A stretch of 64,000 bases of DNA from Actinomycetospora cinnamomea. Its GTDB lineage: Bacteria > Actinomycetota > Actinomycetes > Mycobacteriales > Pseudonocardiaceae. The stretch spans positions 124,001-188,000 of the forward strand of contig NZ_QEKW01000008.1 of the NCBI RefSeq assembly GCF_003096675.1, written 5' to 3'. The stretch's first letter is position 1. Every line of letters starts with the position of its first letter. Below the pieces are notes generated by a model that searched no databases, was not told where the DNA came from, and saw only the letters and a program-made list of their open reading frames with translations. A program made the position numbers and the translations under genes. Of this stretch, positions 17,045 through 25,837 are shown piece after piece.

Positions 17045-18733
17045 GTGACCCCGTCCCCCCGTCCCGCGCCGCGGGGCTCGCGGCTCGTGCGGCGGCTGTT
17101 GGCCCTCGAGATCGTCACGGTGGTGCTCACCGCGGTGATCGCGGGCGGGGTCAGCGCCTGGACGACGCGCCAGACGATCGAGCGGGACGCGGCGGACAGG
17201 ATGCGGTCGATCGCCGCCACGCTCGCCGTGGCCCCGGGCCTGGCCGAGGCGGTCGCGGCGCGGGACGTCACCCGGGTGCAGCCGGCGGCCGAGGCGGTGC
17301 GGCGGGGCTCCGGCGTGTCGTTCGTGACGGTCATGGACCCGCGCGGCACGCGGCTGAGCCACCCGGAGCCCGCGCGGATCGGCGAGACCTACCAGGGCAC
17401 GTTCGTCCCCGCGGCGGCCGGCGCGACGCTGGTCGAGACGTTCCCGGGCACGCTCGGGCTCTCGGTGCGGGCGATCGTCCCCGTGCGGGCGCCCGACGGG
17501 GCCGTGGTCGGGATGGTCGCGGTGGGGCAGCTGCGGGTGCAGGTGGCCGACCGGGTCGCCCGCGAGCTCGCCGTGCTCGCCCTGGCCGCAGGAGCGGCGA
17601 TCGCGCTGGGTGTGGGGCTCGCCGTGCTCGCCGCGCGCCGGGTCAAGCGCGACACGCTCGGGCTCGAACCGCGCGAGATCACCGCGCTGCACCGCCACCA
17701 CGAGGCCGTCATGGCCGCGATGCGCGAGGGCCTGCTGGTGCTCGACGCGGCCACCGGGCGGGTCGTCGTCGTGAACGCCGAGGCCGCGCGTCTGCTCGGG
17801 CTGCCCGCGGCCGTGACGCCGTCCCGGGGCGCGGGGCCCACACTCGACGAGCTCGGCGTCGACCCGGCGCTGCGCGAACGCCTCGCCGACCGCTCCCCGG
17901 TCACCGACGAGACCGTGCTCGTCGGTGAGCGCCTCCTGCTGGTCAACCGCACCGAGCTCGCGGGGCAGGACGGCGGTGACCCCGACCTCGTGGTCACCCT
18001 GCGGGACCGCACCGAGCTGGAGGCGATGACGCGCGAGCTCGACGACGCCCGCTCGGTGACCCGCGCGCTGCGCTTCGCCGCGCACGAGCACGCCAACCAC
18101 CTGCAGGCGGTGTCGACGCTCATCGAGCTGGGCGCGCAGGACGACGCCCGTGACCTCGCCCAGCGCTGGAGCCGCGACCTGCTGGGCCCCGACATCGACG
18201 ACGACGCGGACCTGCGGGAACGCCTCGCCGATCCCGCCCTGGCCGCGCTGCTGCTGGACAAGGCGACCGACGCGCGTGACCGGGGCCTGCAGCTGCGCAT
18301 CACGCCCGCGACGGCCCTCGACGCCGCGGACGCCGGCGACGAGCAGGCCTCGACCGACCGCGTCACCGTCGTGGGCAACCTGCTCGACAACGCCCTCGAC
18401 GCGGCGCTGGAGAGCGCGCACGCCGGGCGCGGCGGGGTGGTGGAGCTCGACGTGCAGGCCGGTGGGGGTGCCGTCGTGGTGCGGGTGACCGACGACGGGC
18501 CGGGCCTCGCCGACGCCGAGTCCGCGTTCACGCCGGGCTGGTCGACCAAGGACGACGGACGACGCGAGCAGCGCGGTCTCGGCCTCGCCCTCGTCCGGCG
18601 CGTGGTGGACCGCCGCGGCGGGGCGATCGAGGTCGGCCCCGGGACCGACGGCGGCACCGTGTTCACGGTGACGCTGCCGGTGGCCGGGCCGGTGGATCAG
18701 CGTGGCTCGGGATCGACCGCCGCGAGCCGGTAG
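17045..18733 (+). CDS. Sensor histidine kinase, CitA/DcuS type
   Basis: A 562-residue membrane kinase. TM1 (about 16-38), an extracytoplasmic PASTA-free sensor of the PDC/CitA type (about 39-170, containing VTVMDPRGTRLSHPEP and the GTYQG-like ETYQGTF), and TM2 (about 175-200) are followed by a PAS domain and an H-box AAHEHANHLQAVSTLIELG, which is the HPK family of DcuS/CitA. The ATP-binding motifs are VVGNLLDNALDAAL, TDDGPGL and RGLGLALVRRV. Such kinases sense C4-dicarboxylates or citrate, and a DctA carrier lies 0.8 kb away. Its 3' end overlaps the convergent response regulator by 37 bp. Confidence 0.92.
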   Translation: MTPSPRPAPRGSRLVRRLLALEIVTVVLTAVIAGGVSAWTTRQTIERDAADRMRSIAATLAVAPGLAEAVAARDVTRVQPAAEAVRRGSGVSFVTVMDPRGTRLSHPEPARIGETYQGTFVPAAAGATLVETFPGTLGLSVRAIVPVRAPDGAVVGMVAVGQLRVQVADRVARELAVLALAAGAAIALGVGLAVLAARRVKRDTLGLEPREITALHRHHEAVMAAMREGLLVLDAATGRVVVVNAEAARLLGLPAAVTPSRGAGPTLDELGVDPALRERLADRSPVTDETVLVGERLLLVNRTELAGQDGGDPDLVVTLRDRTELEAMTRELDDARSVTRALRFAAHEHANHLQAVSTLIELGAQDDARDLAQRWSRDLLGPDIDDDADLRERLADPALAALLLDKATDARDRGLQLRITPATALDAADAGDEQASTDRVTVVGNLLDNALDAALESAHAGRGGVVELDVQAGGGAVVVRVTDDGPGLADAESAFTPGWSTKDDGRREQRGLGLALVRRVVDRRGGAIEVGPGTDGGTVFTVTLPVAGPVDQRGSGSTAASR

Positions 18734-19404
18734 CCGACCCCGCGCACGGTGACCACGGCGCCGGGTACGTCGAGCTTGGCGCGCAGCGCGGCGACGTGGA
18801 CCTCGAGGGTGTGCAGGCCCGCCTCGCGGCCGGGGTCGTCCGGGGGGAGGCCCCACACGTCGTCGAGCAGGTCGGTGCGCGGGACGACGGCGCCGTCGCG
18901 GCGGGCGAGGGCGGCGAGCAGGTCGAATTCCTTGCGCCGCAACGTCACCTCGCGCCCGTCGACCTCGACGACGCGCCGCGCGAGGTCGATGCGCAGCGGT
19001 CCCGCGACGACGACGGGCGCGACGACGTGCCCGGCGCTGCGGCGCAGCACCGCGTCGATCCGGGCGGTGAGCTCGTCGATCGCGAACGGCTTGACCACGT
19101 AGTCGTCGGCGCCGCTGCGCAGGCCCAGCACGCGGGCCTGCTGGTGGCCGCGCGCGGTGACGGCGATGATCGGCACCGTCGAGCGTGCGCGCAGCCGCCG
19201 GCACACCTCGACGCCGTCGAGGTCGGGCAGGCCGAGGTCGAGCAGGACGAGGTCGGGCGGGTCGGCCGCGGCATCCGGCCCGGTCACGGCCTCGATAGCC
19301 GCCGCCGCGCTGGCGACGGGCCGGACGCGGTAGCCGGCGGCGCGCAGCGCGGCCGTCAGCGCGTCCCGCACCGCCTCGCTGTCCTCGACCAGCACGACCT
19401 TCAC
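18697..19404 (-). CDS. OmpR-family response regulator
   Basis: A 235-residue two-domain regulator. The receiver (1-120) begins VKVVLVEDS with the phosphoacceptor Asp in LVLLDLGLPDLDG, then VTARG and the Lys in VVKPF. The C-terminal winged helix (about 130-230) contains LRRKEFDLLAAL and TVRGVGYRL. The start GTG at 19404 follows GGAAGGGGG; the longer open frame upstream has no family similarity. CitA/DcuS kinases normally pair with CitB/DcuR receivers, so this OmpR-type partner is atypical. It is divergent from dctA, 125 bp away, and may control it. Confidence 0.92.
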   Translation of the reverse strand: MKVVLVEDSEAVRDALTAALRAAGYRVRPVASAAAAIEAVTGPDAAADPPDLVLLDLGLPDLDGVEVCRRLRARSTVPIIAVTARGHQQARVLGLRSGADDYVVKPFAIDELTARIDAVLRRSAGHVVAPVVVAGPLRIDLARRVVEVDGREVTLRRKEFDLLAALARRDGAVVPRTDLLDDVWGLPPDDPGREAGLHTLEVHVAALRAKLDVPGAVVTVRGVGYRLAAVDPEPR

Positions 19405-19529
19405 GGCCCCGCCCCCTTCCTCAACAGAAACCCAACTCCTCGTCGTCGGCGTCGCACCGTGCGTGCACGGCGCCCTAGCGTCGCCCCCCGGGTGAGATCC
19501 ACGCCACCTCGCACCGGGAGGAGACGACG

Positions 19530-20987
19530 ATGTCGACACAGGAAGCGGGCGCGCGGTCCGCGCCGGAGCCCCAGGGCGGGTCGCCGGGCCGCGGCCGGGT
19601 GTGGACGCAGCTGTGGTTCTGGGTCGTCGTGGGCATCGCGGCGGGCGTGGTGGTGGGCCTGGCGGCGCCGTCGTTCGCGGCGGACCTCAAGTTCCTGCCC
19701 GACATCTTCATCCAGCTCATCAAGATGATCACCGCGCCGGTCATCTTCTGTACCGTCATCGTCGGCATCGCCTCGATCGGCAGCCTCGCCGCCGCGGGCG
19801 GCATCGCGGTGCGGGCGCTCGCGTACTTCCTGCTCATGACCCTGGTGGCGCTCGGTCTCGGGCTCCTCGTGGTCAACATCGTGCAGCCGGGCGCCGGCTT
19901 CCCGCCCATCCCGCCCGACCCCGAGACGCTCGCGGAGGCCCAGGCCGACGTGGCCGGCGGCGCCGACGAGGGCGGGGCCATAGGCTTCATCGAGAACACG
20001 CTGCTCCCGGACAGCTTCGTGGGCCCGTTCGTCGAGAACGAGATCCTGCGCGTGCTCGTGCTGGCGATCCTCGTGGCCGCGGCGACCTCGATGCTCGCCC
20101 CGTCGCTGCGCCGCCGGGTGGTCGGCGGCATCGACCTGTTCGCCAAGGTCATCTTCGGCATGATCCGCCTGATCATGTTCCTCGCGCCGATCGCGGCGTT
20201 CGGCGGCATCGCCTACACGGTCGGCGCGCTCGGCGGCGAGAGCCTCGGCAACCTGCTCGCGCTGATGCTCACGTTCTGGGGCACGTGTGCGCTGTTCGTG
20301 GTCGTCGTCCTCGGCGCGGTCGCCGCGTTCTCCGGGTTCAACGTCTTCAAGATGATCCGGATGATCAAGGACGAGATCCTCATCATCGTCGGAACGTCCT
20401 CGTCCGAGACCGTCCTGCCGCGCCTGCTGGCGAAGCTCGAGTCGGCGGGAGCGTCGCGCTCGACGGTCAGCATGGTGCTGCCGACCGGGTACTCGTTCAA
20501 CCTCGACGGCACCTGCATCTACCTGACGATGGCGGCGCTGTTCATCGCCCAGGCCGGCGGGCAGGACCTGCCGTGGGCCGTGCAGCTCGGCCTGGTCGCG
20601 CTGATGCTGTTGACGTCGAAGGGCGCGGCGGGCGTCTCCGGCGCGGGCCTGGTCACCCTGGCCGCCTCGCTGCAGGCGTTCGGCGGCGAGTTCTACACGA
20701 CGGAGTCGATCGCCATCGGCATCGCGATCATCGCCGGTATCGACCGCATCATGAGCGAGGGCCGCGCGCTGACCAACGTCATCGGCAACGCCGTCGCGGT
20801 CATGGTCGTCGCGGGCTGGTGCGGCGAGCGCGACGACGCGCGCTTCCAGGCCGCCCTCGACGACCCGTCGCTCGTCCGCGACGCGATCGAGCAGGAGTAC
20901 CACGGCAGCGTCGAGAACGACCTCGACGACGACGCCGAGCGCCGGACCGAGCGCACCCCGGTCACCGCCGGCGCGTCGTCGGGCTGA
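19530..20987 (+). CDS. dctA: Dicarboxylate/amino acid:cation symporter (DctA/GltP family)
   Basis: A 485-residue DAACS carrier. Family signatures are QLIKMITAPVIFCTVIVGIAS, the serine-rich loop VGTSSSETVLPRL, NLDGTCIYLTMAALFIAQA and SKGAAGVSGAGLVTLAASL, plus the last helix region DRIMSEGRALTNVIGN. It should import C4-dicarboxylates such as succinate, fumarate or malate with Na+ or H+. The ATG follows GGGAGGAGACGACG. It sits beside a CitA/DcuS-type kinase and a response regulator, a common control arrangement. The stop codon lies inside a 9-bp tandem repeat. Confidence 0.94.
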   Translation: MSTQEAGARSAPEPQGGSPGRGRVWTQLWFWVVVGIAAGVVVGLAAPSFAADLKFLPDIFIQLIKMITAPVIFCTVIVGIASIGSLAAAGGIAVRALAYFLLMTLVALGLGLLVVNIVQPGAGFPPIPPDPETLAEAQADVAGGADEGGAIGFIENTLLPDSFVGPFVENEILRVLVLAILVAAATSMLAPSLRRRVVGGIDLFAKVIFGMIRLIMFLAPIAAFGGIAYTVGALGGESLGNLLALMLTFWGTCALFVVVVLGAVAAFSGFNVFKMIRMIKDEILIIVGTSSSETVLPRLLAKLESAGASRSTVSMVLPTGYSFNLDGTCIYLTMAALFIAQAGGQDLPWAVQLGLVALMLLTSKGAAGVSGAGLVTLAASLQAFGGEFYTTESIAIGIAIIAGIDRIMSEGRALTNVIGNAVAVMVVAGWCGERDDARFQAALDDPSLVRDAIEQEYHGSVENDLDDDAERRTERTPVTAGASSG

Positions 20988-21007
20988 TCGGGCTGATCGG
21001 GCTGATC
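20981..21007. repeat. GGGCTGATC tandem repeat at dctA stop
   Basis: Three perfect head-to-tail copies of GGGCTGATC, with a fourth partial copy (GGGCTG) after them. The first copy contains the dctA TGA; each later copy repeats TGA in the same frame spacing of nine bases, giving backup stops. Confidence 0.8.
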
Positions 21008-21035
21008 GGGCTGTCGCGGCCGGCCCCGGCGTCGA

Positions 21036-21082
21036 ACGAACGCGCCGTTCGCTGCTTCTACGCCAGCGAACGGCGCGTTCGT
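21036..21082. terminator. 19-bp perfect hairpin after dctA
   Basis: Arms ACGAACGCGCCGTTCGCTG (21036-21054) and its exact complement (21064-21082) enclose a 9-nt loop. There is no T-tract, as is common for actinobacterial terminators. A close relative with the same loop length is at 52787-52834. Confidence 0.7.
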
Positions 21083-21141
21083 GTCACGTGCGGGGTGCGG
21101 CTCGACGCGAGGGCCGGGGTCGCAGGTGCCCGGGTGAACGC

Positions 21142-21190
21142 AGCGAGGGACGCCCTGGCTGCGTGGGACGCAGCGGAGGCGTCCCTCGCT
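21142..21190. repeat. Nested inverted repeat between dctA and moeZ
   Basis: Outer arms AGCGAGGGACGCC (21142-21154) and GGCGTCCCTCGCT (21178-21190) are perfect; inside them CTGCGT-GGG-ACGCAG forms a second hairpin. A 26-base stretch of the left part recurs in inverted orientation at 44877-44902. It lies between two convergent genes and may terminate both. Confidence 0.7.
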
Positions 21191-21262
21191 CCCCCGGGCT
21201 CGGCGCGCCCCGCACGGGCGGCGCGATCCCGCCCGGCGTGGCGCACCGATCACCCCGCCCGG

Positions 21263-22438
21263 TCAGTACGTCGGCAGCGAGGTGTCGACCTGCTGTGCCC
21301 AGCCCGTCACGCCGCCGCCGACGTGGACGGCGTCGGAGAAGCCGGCCTTCTGCAGCGCCGAGAGCGCCTCCGCCGAGCGCACGCCCGACTTGCAGTACAG
21401 GATCGTCTGGCGGTCCTGGGGGATCTCGGCGAACGCCTCGCCCGAGAGGATCTTGTCCTTCGGGATCAGCTTGGCACCGGGGATGCGCACGATCTCCCAC
21501 TCGTGGGGCTCACGGACGTCGATCAGCTCGAACTTGTCGCCCGCGTCGATCTTCTCCTTGAGCTCCGACGGGGTGATCGTGTTGCCCGCGGCCGCCGACT
21601 GCGCCTCGTCGGAGACGGTACCGCAGAAGGCCTCGTAGTCGATGAGCTCGGTGATCTCGGCGGCGTTCGGGTCGCGCCGGATCTTCACCTCGCGGTAGTC
21701 CATGTCCAGCGCGTCGTAAATCTTCAGCCGGCCCAGCAGGGTGTCGCCGATGCCGGTGATCAGCTTGATCGCCTCGGTGACCATGATCGAACCGATCGAC
21801 GCGCACAGCACACCGAGCACGCCGCCCTCGGCGCAGGACGGCACCATGCCCGGCGGCGGGGGCTCGGGGTAGAGGTGGCGGTAGTTGAGGCCCTGCCCGT
21901 TCGGGGCGTCCTCCCAGAACACCGACACCTGGCCCTCGAAGCGGAAGATCGAGCCCCAGACGTACGGCTTGCCCAGCAGCACGGCGGCGTCGTTCACCAG
22001 GTAGCGCGTGGCGAAGTTGTCGGTGCCGTCGAGGATCAGGTCGTAGTCGCGGAAGATGTCCAGCGCGTTCGACGAGTCCAGCGGCGTCTCGTGCAGGTTG
22101 ACCGTCACGAGCGGGTTGATCTCGGCGACGGACTCCTTGGCCGACTGCGCCTTGGACTTGCCGATGTCGGACTGCCCGTGGATCACCTGGCGCTGCAGGT
22201 TCGACTCGTCGACGACGTCGAAGTCGATGATGCCCAGCGTCCCGACGCCGGCGGCGGCGAGATAGAGCAGCGCCGGGCTGCCGAGGCCGCCCGCGCCGAC
22301 GACGAGCACCTTGGCGTTCTTCAGGCGCTTCTGCCCGTCGACGCCCACGTCGGGGATGATCAGGTGACGGCTGTACCGGGCGACCTCGTCCTTGGTCAGC
22401 TCTGCGGCCGGCTCCACCAGGGGCGGCAGGGATGCCAT
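21263..22438 (-). CDS. moeZ: Adenylyltransferase/sulfurtransferase MoeZ
   Basis: A 391-residue fusion of a ThiF/MoeB adenylation domain (1-270) and a C-terminal rhodanese domain (about 295-391). It activates sulfur-carrier proteins such as MoaD and CysO. Visible motifs are the nucleotide loop VVGAGGLGSPALLY (46-59), DFDVVDESNLQRQV, DGTDNFATRYLVND and the rhodanese Cys in YCKSGVRSAEAL. It matches M. tuberculosis MoeZ (Rv3206c) along its length. The zinc-binding CxxC pairs of E. coli MoeB are not seen. The ATG at 22438 aligns with the MASLPPLVEPA start of the family. Confidence 0.96.
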   Translation of the reverse strand: MASLPPLVEPAAELTKDEVARYSRHLIIPDVGVDGQKRLKNAKVLVVGAGGLGSPALLYLAAAGVGTLGIIDFDVVDESNLQRQVIHGQSDIGKSKAQSAKESVAEINPLVTVNLHETPLDSSNALDIFRDYDLILDGTDNFATRYLVNDAAVLLGKPYVWGSIFRFEGQVSVFWEDAPNGQGLNYRHLYPEPPPPGMVPSCAEGGVLGVLCASIGSIMVTEAIKLITGIGDTLLGRLKIYDALDMDYREVKIRRDPNAAEITELIDYEAFCGTVSDEAQSAAAGNTITPSELKEKIDAGDKFELIDVREPHEWEIVRIPGAKLIPKDKILSGEAFAEIPQDRQTILYCKSGVRSAEALSALQKAGFSDAVHVGGGVTGWAQQVDTSLPTY

Positions 22439-22535
22439 GGCGGCGCTCAACTCCCTATCGGCGTGCTTGGAATTCGGGTCCTCACCGCGCACAACCTCCG
22501 CGGTGCCCGCCGTGTTCCCGACGTCCTCCCGGGCC

Positions 22536-23555
22536 TCAGCCCGGGACGGGCACGGGCCCCTGAGGATAGGGCCAGGCGTTCGGGGCGCACGTCTTCCCGT
22601 CACGCGGGATCTGCGTGCCCTGCGGGTTCTCCTCGGTCAGCTGCGCCAGGTAATCGTTCGCCGTGCCGAAGCTCTGCTGCATCATCACCGGCGCGAGCGC
22701 CCCGTTCTCGGGGCACGGCACGTGCCCGTTGTTGAAGACGTGCCCGACCTCGTGGTTGATCGCGTACTGCCGGTAGAGGCCCAGCTGCCCGTCGAAGGCG
22801 CCGGCCCCGCGCACCCAGCGGGCGCCGTTGATGAGCACGCGCCCGAGGTCGGACCTCCAGCACGACGCCTCGTACCCGATCGCGTAGCCGCACTGCCCAC
22901 GGGAGGTCATCTGCGCGGACAGGCTGACGCGGAAGTCGGGGACGCCGCTGTCGATGCGCCGCACCGCGATCTGCCCGGACCCCACCCAGCTGCGCGGGTC
23001 GGTCAGCGTCGCGTCGACGGCCGTGGCGAACGCCTGCTCACCCTCGGGGACGGTGACGCCGTCCTCGACCTCGACGGTGTAGGTCCACACGCGACCGGTG
23101 CCGGCCTGCGCCGTGGTGCCCGGCACGACGTGCCAGGTGCCCGCGCCGGTCACGGGGAAGGTGCCGCCGGCGGGCAGCTCGGCGCTGGGGATGTCGACGT
23201 TCCGCCCGACGCCCGGCGGGGCCTCGCCCACCACGGGCGGCGGGGTGGCGGGCGGCGTGAGCAGCGGCGACGGGGAGCCGGCGTCGCCGTCGGGCGAGAC
23301 GGCGTCGACGACCGCGAGCACGGTGAGCACGACCAGGGCCGGGATCGCCCAGACCCGCCACGACCGCAGCACCGACGAGACCGTGGGGCCCCGCCCGCGG
23401 GGGGCCGGCTCCGGACGCCGGCGCGGGGCGTCACGGGGCGGGAGGGGGTCCTCGAGCCCACCACCGGGGCGTGACCGTCCGGTGGGTACCGCGTCGGGCG
23501 GGGAGTCGGCGAGCGCGTCCTCCCCGTCGGCGGTGCGCCTGGCCGGCCGGGTCAC
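22536..23555 (-). CDS. DUF3152 membrane-anchored metzincin-like protein
   Basis: A 339-residue protein resembling Rv3207c. An Arg/Pro-rich cytoplasmic head is followed by one TM segment (SWRVWAIPALVVLTVLAVV, about residues 65-85), a Pro-rich linker and an extracytoplasmic DUF3152 domain. The latter has a full zinc-protease signature HEVGHVFNNGHVPC (HExxHxxxxxH) and a pair of cysteines around CGYAIGYEASC. I infer a surface metalloprotease; no substrate is known. The start GTG 23555 overlaps the upstream hydrolase stop as GTGA. Confidence 0.88.
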   Translation of the reverse strand: MTRPARRTADGEDALADSPPDAVPTGRSRPGGGLEDPLPPRDAPRRRPEPAPRGRGPTVSSVLRSWRVWAIPALVVLTVLAVVDAVSPDGDAGSPSPLLTPPATPPPVVGEAPPGVGRNVDIPSAELPAGGTFPVTGAGTWHVVPGTTAQAGTGRVWTYTVEVEDGVTVPEGEQAFATAVDATLTDPRSWVGSGQIAVRRIDSGVPDFRVSLSAQMTSRGQCGYAIGYEASCWRSDLGRVLINGARWVRGAGAFDGQLGLYRQYAINHEVGHVFNNGHVPCPENGALAPVMMQQSFGTANDYLAQLTEENPQGTQIPRDGKTCAPNAWPYPQGPVPVPG

Positions 23556-24715
23556 ACGGGCACTGTCCCACACGCCGCACGGCCGGTCGCCGTCACGGCC
23601 ACGCGCCGCCGCACCCGTCGACCGACGCCGTCCCCGGCCCGTTCGGCCGCCCGCGCGGCGGGCCAGGACCCGTCGGCGGCGGCGTCGACCAGCCCGAGGA
23701 CGGCCCGCGCGACGGTCTCCGGCCGCTCGATCTGCGCGACGTGCCCGACGTCGGGCAGCCGCAGGAGGCGCCCGGCGGGCAGCGTCGCGGCGGTGCGGGC
23801 GGCGCGGTACACCCCGACGAGACGGTCGACCTCGCCCCACACCACGAGCGTCGGTGCCGTGACGCGGGCCGCGGCCGTCCACAGCGAGCGCGGCGGCGGT
23901 GCGAGCCACGTGCCCACGAGCCCCGCGAACGAGCGGTGGAGGGCCTCCGGCGCCCAGGCCAGGCCCGCGCGCTCCTCGGCCTCCGCGGCGGCCATCGCGA
24001 ACGCGTGCGGCCCGACGCGCTCCGGGTCGGCGTGGCAGAGCGCCATCGTGTGCGCCAGGCGCTCGCGCGGCGAGCGGGCGTCCTGCTCGGCCCGCGCCCG
24101 GCCGCCGAGCAGCGGCACGAGCGCCAGCGCCGCCCGTGCACCCCCGATCCGGGAGGGCAGGGGGCGGAGGTCGGGCATCGCCGGGCTGACCAGGGTCAGG
24201 GTGCGGACGAGGTCGGGACGCGACGCGGCCACCAGCAGCGTCACCGCCCCGCCGAGCGAGTTGCCCAGCAGGTGGACGGGCCCGTGCCCGGCCCGGCGGA
24301 GGTCCTCGAGGTAGGCGGTGACGACGGCGGCGTGCGCGGCGGGCCGGTAGTCGCGCGAGGCCGGCGGCGGGGTGCGCCCGAAGCCGGGCAGGTCGAGCGC
24401 GAGGCCGCGGCAGCGCCCCGAGACCGCGCCGGCGAGCTCGGTCCAGTTGTTCGACGACCCACCGAGCCCGTGCACGTACACCGCGGTCTCGTGCTCGGGG
24501 CCGGGCGTCTCCCGGACGTGGAGGGTCGTCCCCCCGACCCGGACCTCCCGTCCGGGCCAGTAGGGCGTCGGCGCCGCCGCGGTGCCCAGCGGCGCGAGCG
24601 CCGCCGCCGGCGCCAGGGGCGGGGGTGCCGACGGCACCGGGCGGGCGATCATGCCCGCCATGATGCGGTGTCCCGCCGATGGCGTCACGGTGACCCCGGG
24701 CTGAACGGAGGGCAT
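23552..24715 (-). CDS. Alpha/beta hydrolase
   Basis: An alpha/beta hydrolase of up to 387 residues. The oxyanion segment YVHGLGGSSNNW, the nucleophile elbow LLGNSLGGAV (Ser), the Asp candidate in VVWGEVDRLVG and His in LPDVGHVAQIERPE form a complete triad. The substrate is unknown; the layout is like BPHL/carboxylesterase-type enzymes. Start is given as the ATG at 24715; ATGs at 24661 and 24652 are also possible and would remove a low-complexity head. It is coupled to the DUF3152 gene by a GTGA overlap and divergent from tetR. Confidence 0.88.
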   Translation of the reverse strand: MPSVQPGVTVTPSAGHRIMAGMIARPVPSAPPPLAPAAALAPLGTAAAPTPYWPGREVRVGGTTLHVRETPGPEHETAVYVHGLGGSSNNWTELAGAVSGRCRGLALDLPGFGRTPPPASRDYRPAAHAAVVTAYLEDLRRAGHGPVHLLGNSLGGAVTLLVAASRPDLVRTLTLVSPAMPDLRPLPSRIGGARAALALVPLLGGRARAEQDARSPRERLAHTMALCHADPERVGPHAFAMAAAEAEERAGLAWAPEALHRSFAGLVGTWLAPPPRSLWTAAARVTAPTLVVWGEVDRLVGVYRAARTAATLPAGRLLRLPDVGHVAQIERPETVARAVLGLVDAAADGSWPAARAAERAGDGVGRRVRRRVAVTATGRAACGTVPV

Positions 24716-24830
24716 CCGCCGACCGCCTGCGTGGCGACCGACGCGCGGAGGTCACCCGGTGGGTAGGGTCGCGGTCTCGGGGCGGTCGAGACCGGTGCCG
24801 CCCGCAGGAGGCCTGATCGGGGGCGGGGTC

Positions 24831-25469
24831 ATGGGTGGGCAGATGAGCCCGGACAGCCCCGGCATCGCCGCGGGGCGTCCGCGCATGACGCGGTCGGCGC
24901 GCCGCGCGCAGCTGCTGGAGGCCGCGCGCGAGGTGTTCGGCGCCCGCGGCTACCACGCGGCGGCCATGGACGAGATCGCCGAGCGCGCCGGGGTCAGCAA
25001 GCCGGTGCTCTACCAGCACTTCCCGGGCAAGCTCGACCTCTACAGGGCGCTGGTGCAGGGCGCGGCGGACGACATGGTGCGCACCGTGCGGGCCGCCATC
25101 CGCTCCACCACCGACAACAAGGCGCGCGTCCAGGCCACGATCCAGGCCTACTTCGACGTCGTCTCGTCCCGCGACGGGGCGATGCGCCTGGTGTTCGAGA
25201 CCGACACCCGCGCGACGCCGGAGGTCGCGGGCCTGGTCGACCGGGCGACGTCGGACTGCATCGACGCGGTCACCGAGGCCGTGACCACCGACGCCGGGCT
25301 CGAGCCCGAGCGGGCGCGCCTGCTCGCGGTGGGTCTGGTGGGGCTCTCGACGACGGCGGCGCGCTACTGGCTCGATGCGGGCCTGCAGCCCCCGCGCGAG
25401 GACGCGATCACGCTGATGTCCCAGCTCGCGTGGCGCGGCATCGGCGGCTTCCCCCGTCAGGAGGGGTGA
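24831..25469 (+). CDS. TetR family regulator (Rv3208-like)
   Basis: A 212-residue TetR regulator. The HTH (AARVFGARGYHAAAMDEIA-type, AGVSKPVLYQHFPGKLDLY) is followed by a ligand domain with STTDNKARVQATIQAYFD and LVGLSTTAARYWLDAG, matching the position-conserved Rv3208 of mycobacteria. The ATG at 24831 follows GGGGCGGGG; a second ATG 12 bases later is possible. Its stop lies in a 16-bp triple repeat and a hairpin follows. It is divergent from the hydrolase-DUF3152 pair, which it may regulate (inference). Confidence 0.9.
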   Translation: MGGQMSPDSPGIAAGRPRMTRSARRAQLLEAAREVFGARGYHAAAMDEIAERAGVSKPVLYQHFPGKLDLYRALVQGAADDMVRTVRAAIRSTTDNKARVQATIQAYFDVVSSRDGAMRLVFETDTRATPEVAGLVDRATSDCIDAVTEAVTTDAGLEPERARLLAVGLVGLSTTAARYWLDAGLQPPREDAITLMSQLAWRGIGGFPRQEG

Positions 25470-25501
25470 CCGTCAGGAGGGGTGACCGTCAGGAGGGTGA
25501 C
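25455..25501. repeat. 16-bp tandem repeat across the tetR stop
   Basis: Two perfect copies of CGTCAGGAGGGGTGAC (25455-25470 and 25471-25486) and a third copy lacking one G (25487-25501). The first copy encodes the last codons and TGA of tetR. Each copy resembles a ribosome-binding site but no ORF starts behind it. Confidence 0.8.
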
Positions 25502-25514
25502 CGGGGCGGTCACC
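25496..25514. terminator. Hairpin between convergent tetR and DUF3107 genes
   Basis: GGTGACC (25496-25502) and GGTCACC (25508-25514) pair around a GGGGC loop, with further GC pairing outside. It starts 27 bp after tetR and ends 28 bp before the convergent gene end. Confidence 0.55.
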
Positions 25515-25542
25515 CGCCCCGGCCACCCTTGCTCCCGGTCTG

Positions 25543-25773
25543 CTAGCTCCCGACCCCGAAGCCCACGCGACGCCCCTCCTGGGGCGCGATCTCCACGTAG
25601 GCGATGCGAGCCGCGGGGACGACGTACCGGCGACCCTTGTCGTCGGACAGCACCAGGGTGCCGCCCTTCGAACCCAGCGCCTCGTCGACCAGCGACTGCA
25701 CCTCGTCGGGTGTCCTGTCGCTCGCGACCACCAGCTCGCGCGGGCTCTCCGCCACGCCGATCTTGACCTCCAC
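25543..25773 (-). CDS. DUF3107 protein (Rv3208A-like)
   Basis: A 76-residue protein with the conserved VEVKIGVAESPREL start and GTLVLSDDKGRRYVVPAARIAYVEI core of DUF3107. The family is found almost only in actinobacteria, beside the TetR and ferritin-like genes as here. No catalytic motif is present. The GTG start has GGAGGAACGC upstream. The function is unknown. Confidence 0.9.
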   Translation of the reverse strand: MEVKIGVAESPRELVVASDRTPDEVQSLVDEALGSKGGTLVLSDDKGRRYVVPAARIAYVEIAPQEGRRVGFGVGS

Positions 25774-25837
25774 GCGTTCCTCCGCTCCAGTCGTGGTGCC
25801 CGCGCGAGGCTAGTCCACCGGGGGCGCGCGGGTCGGT

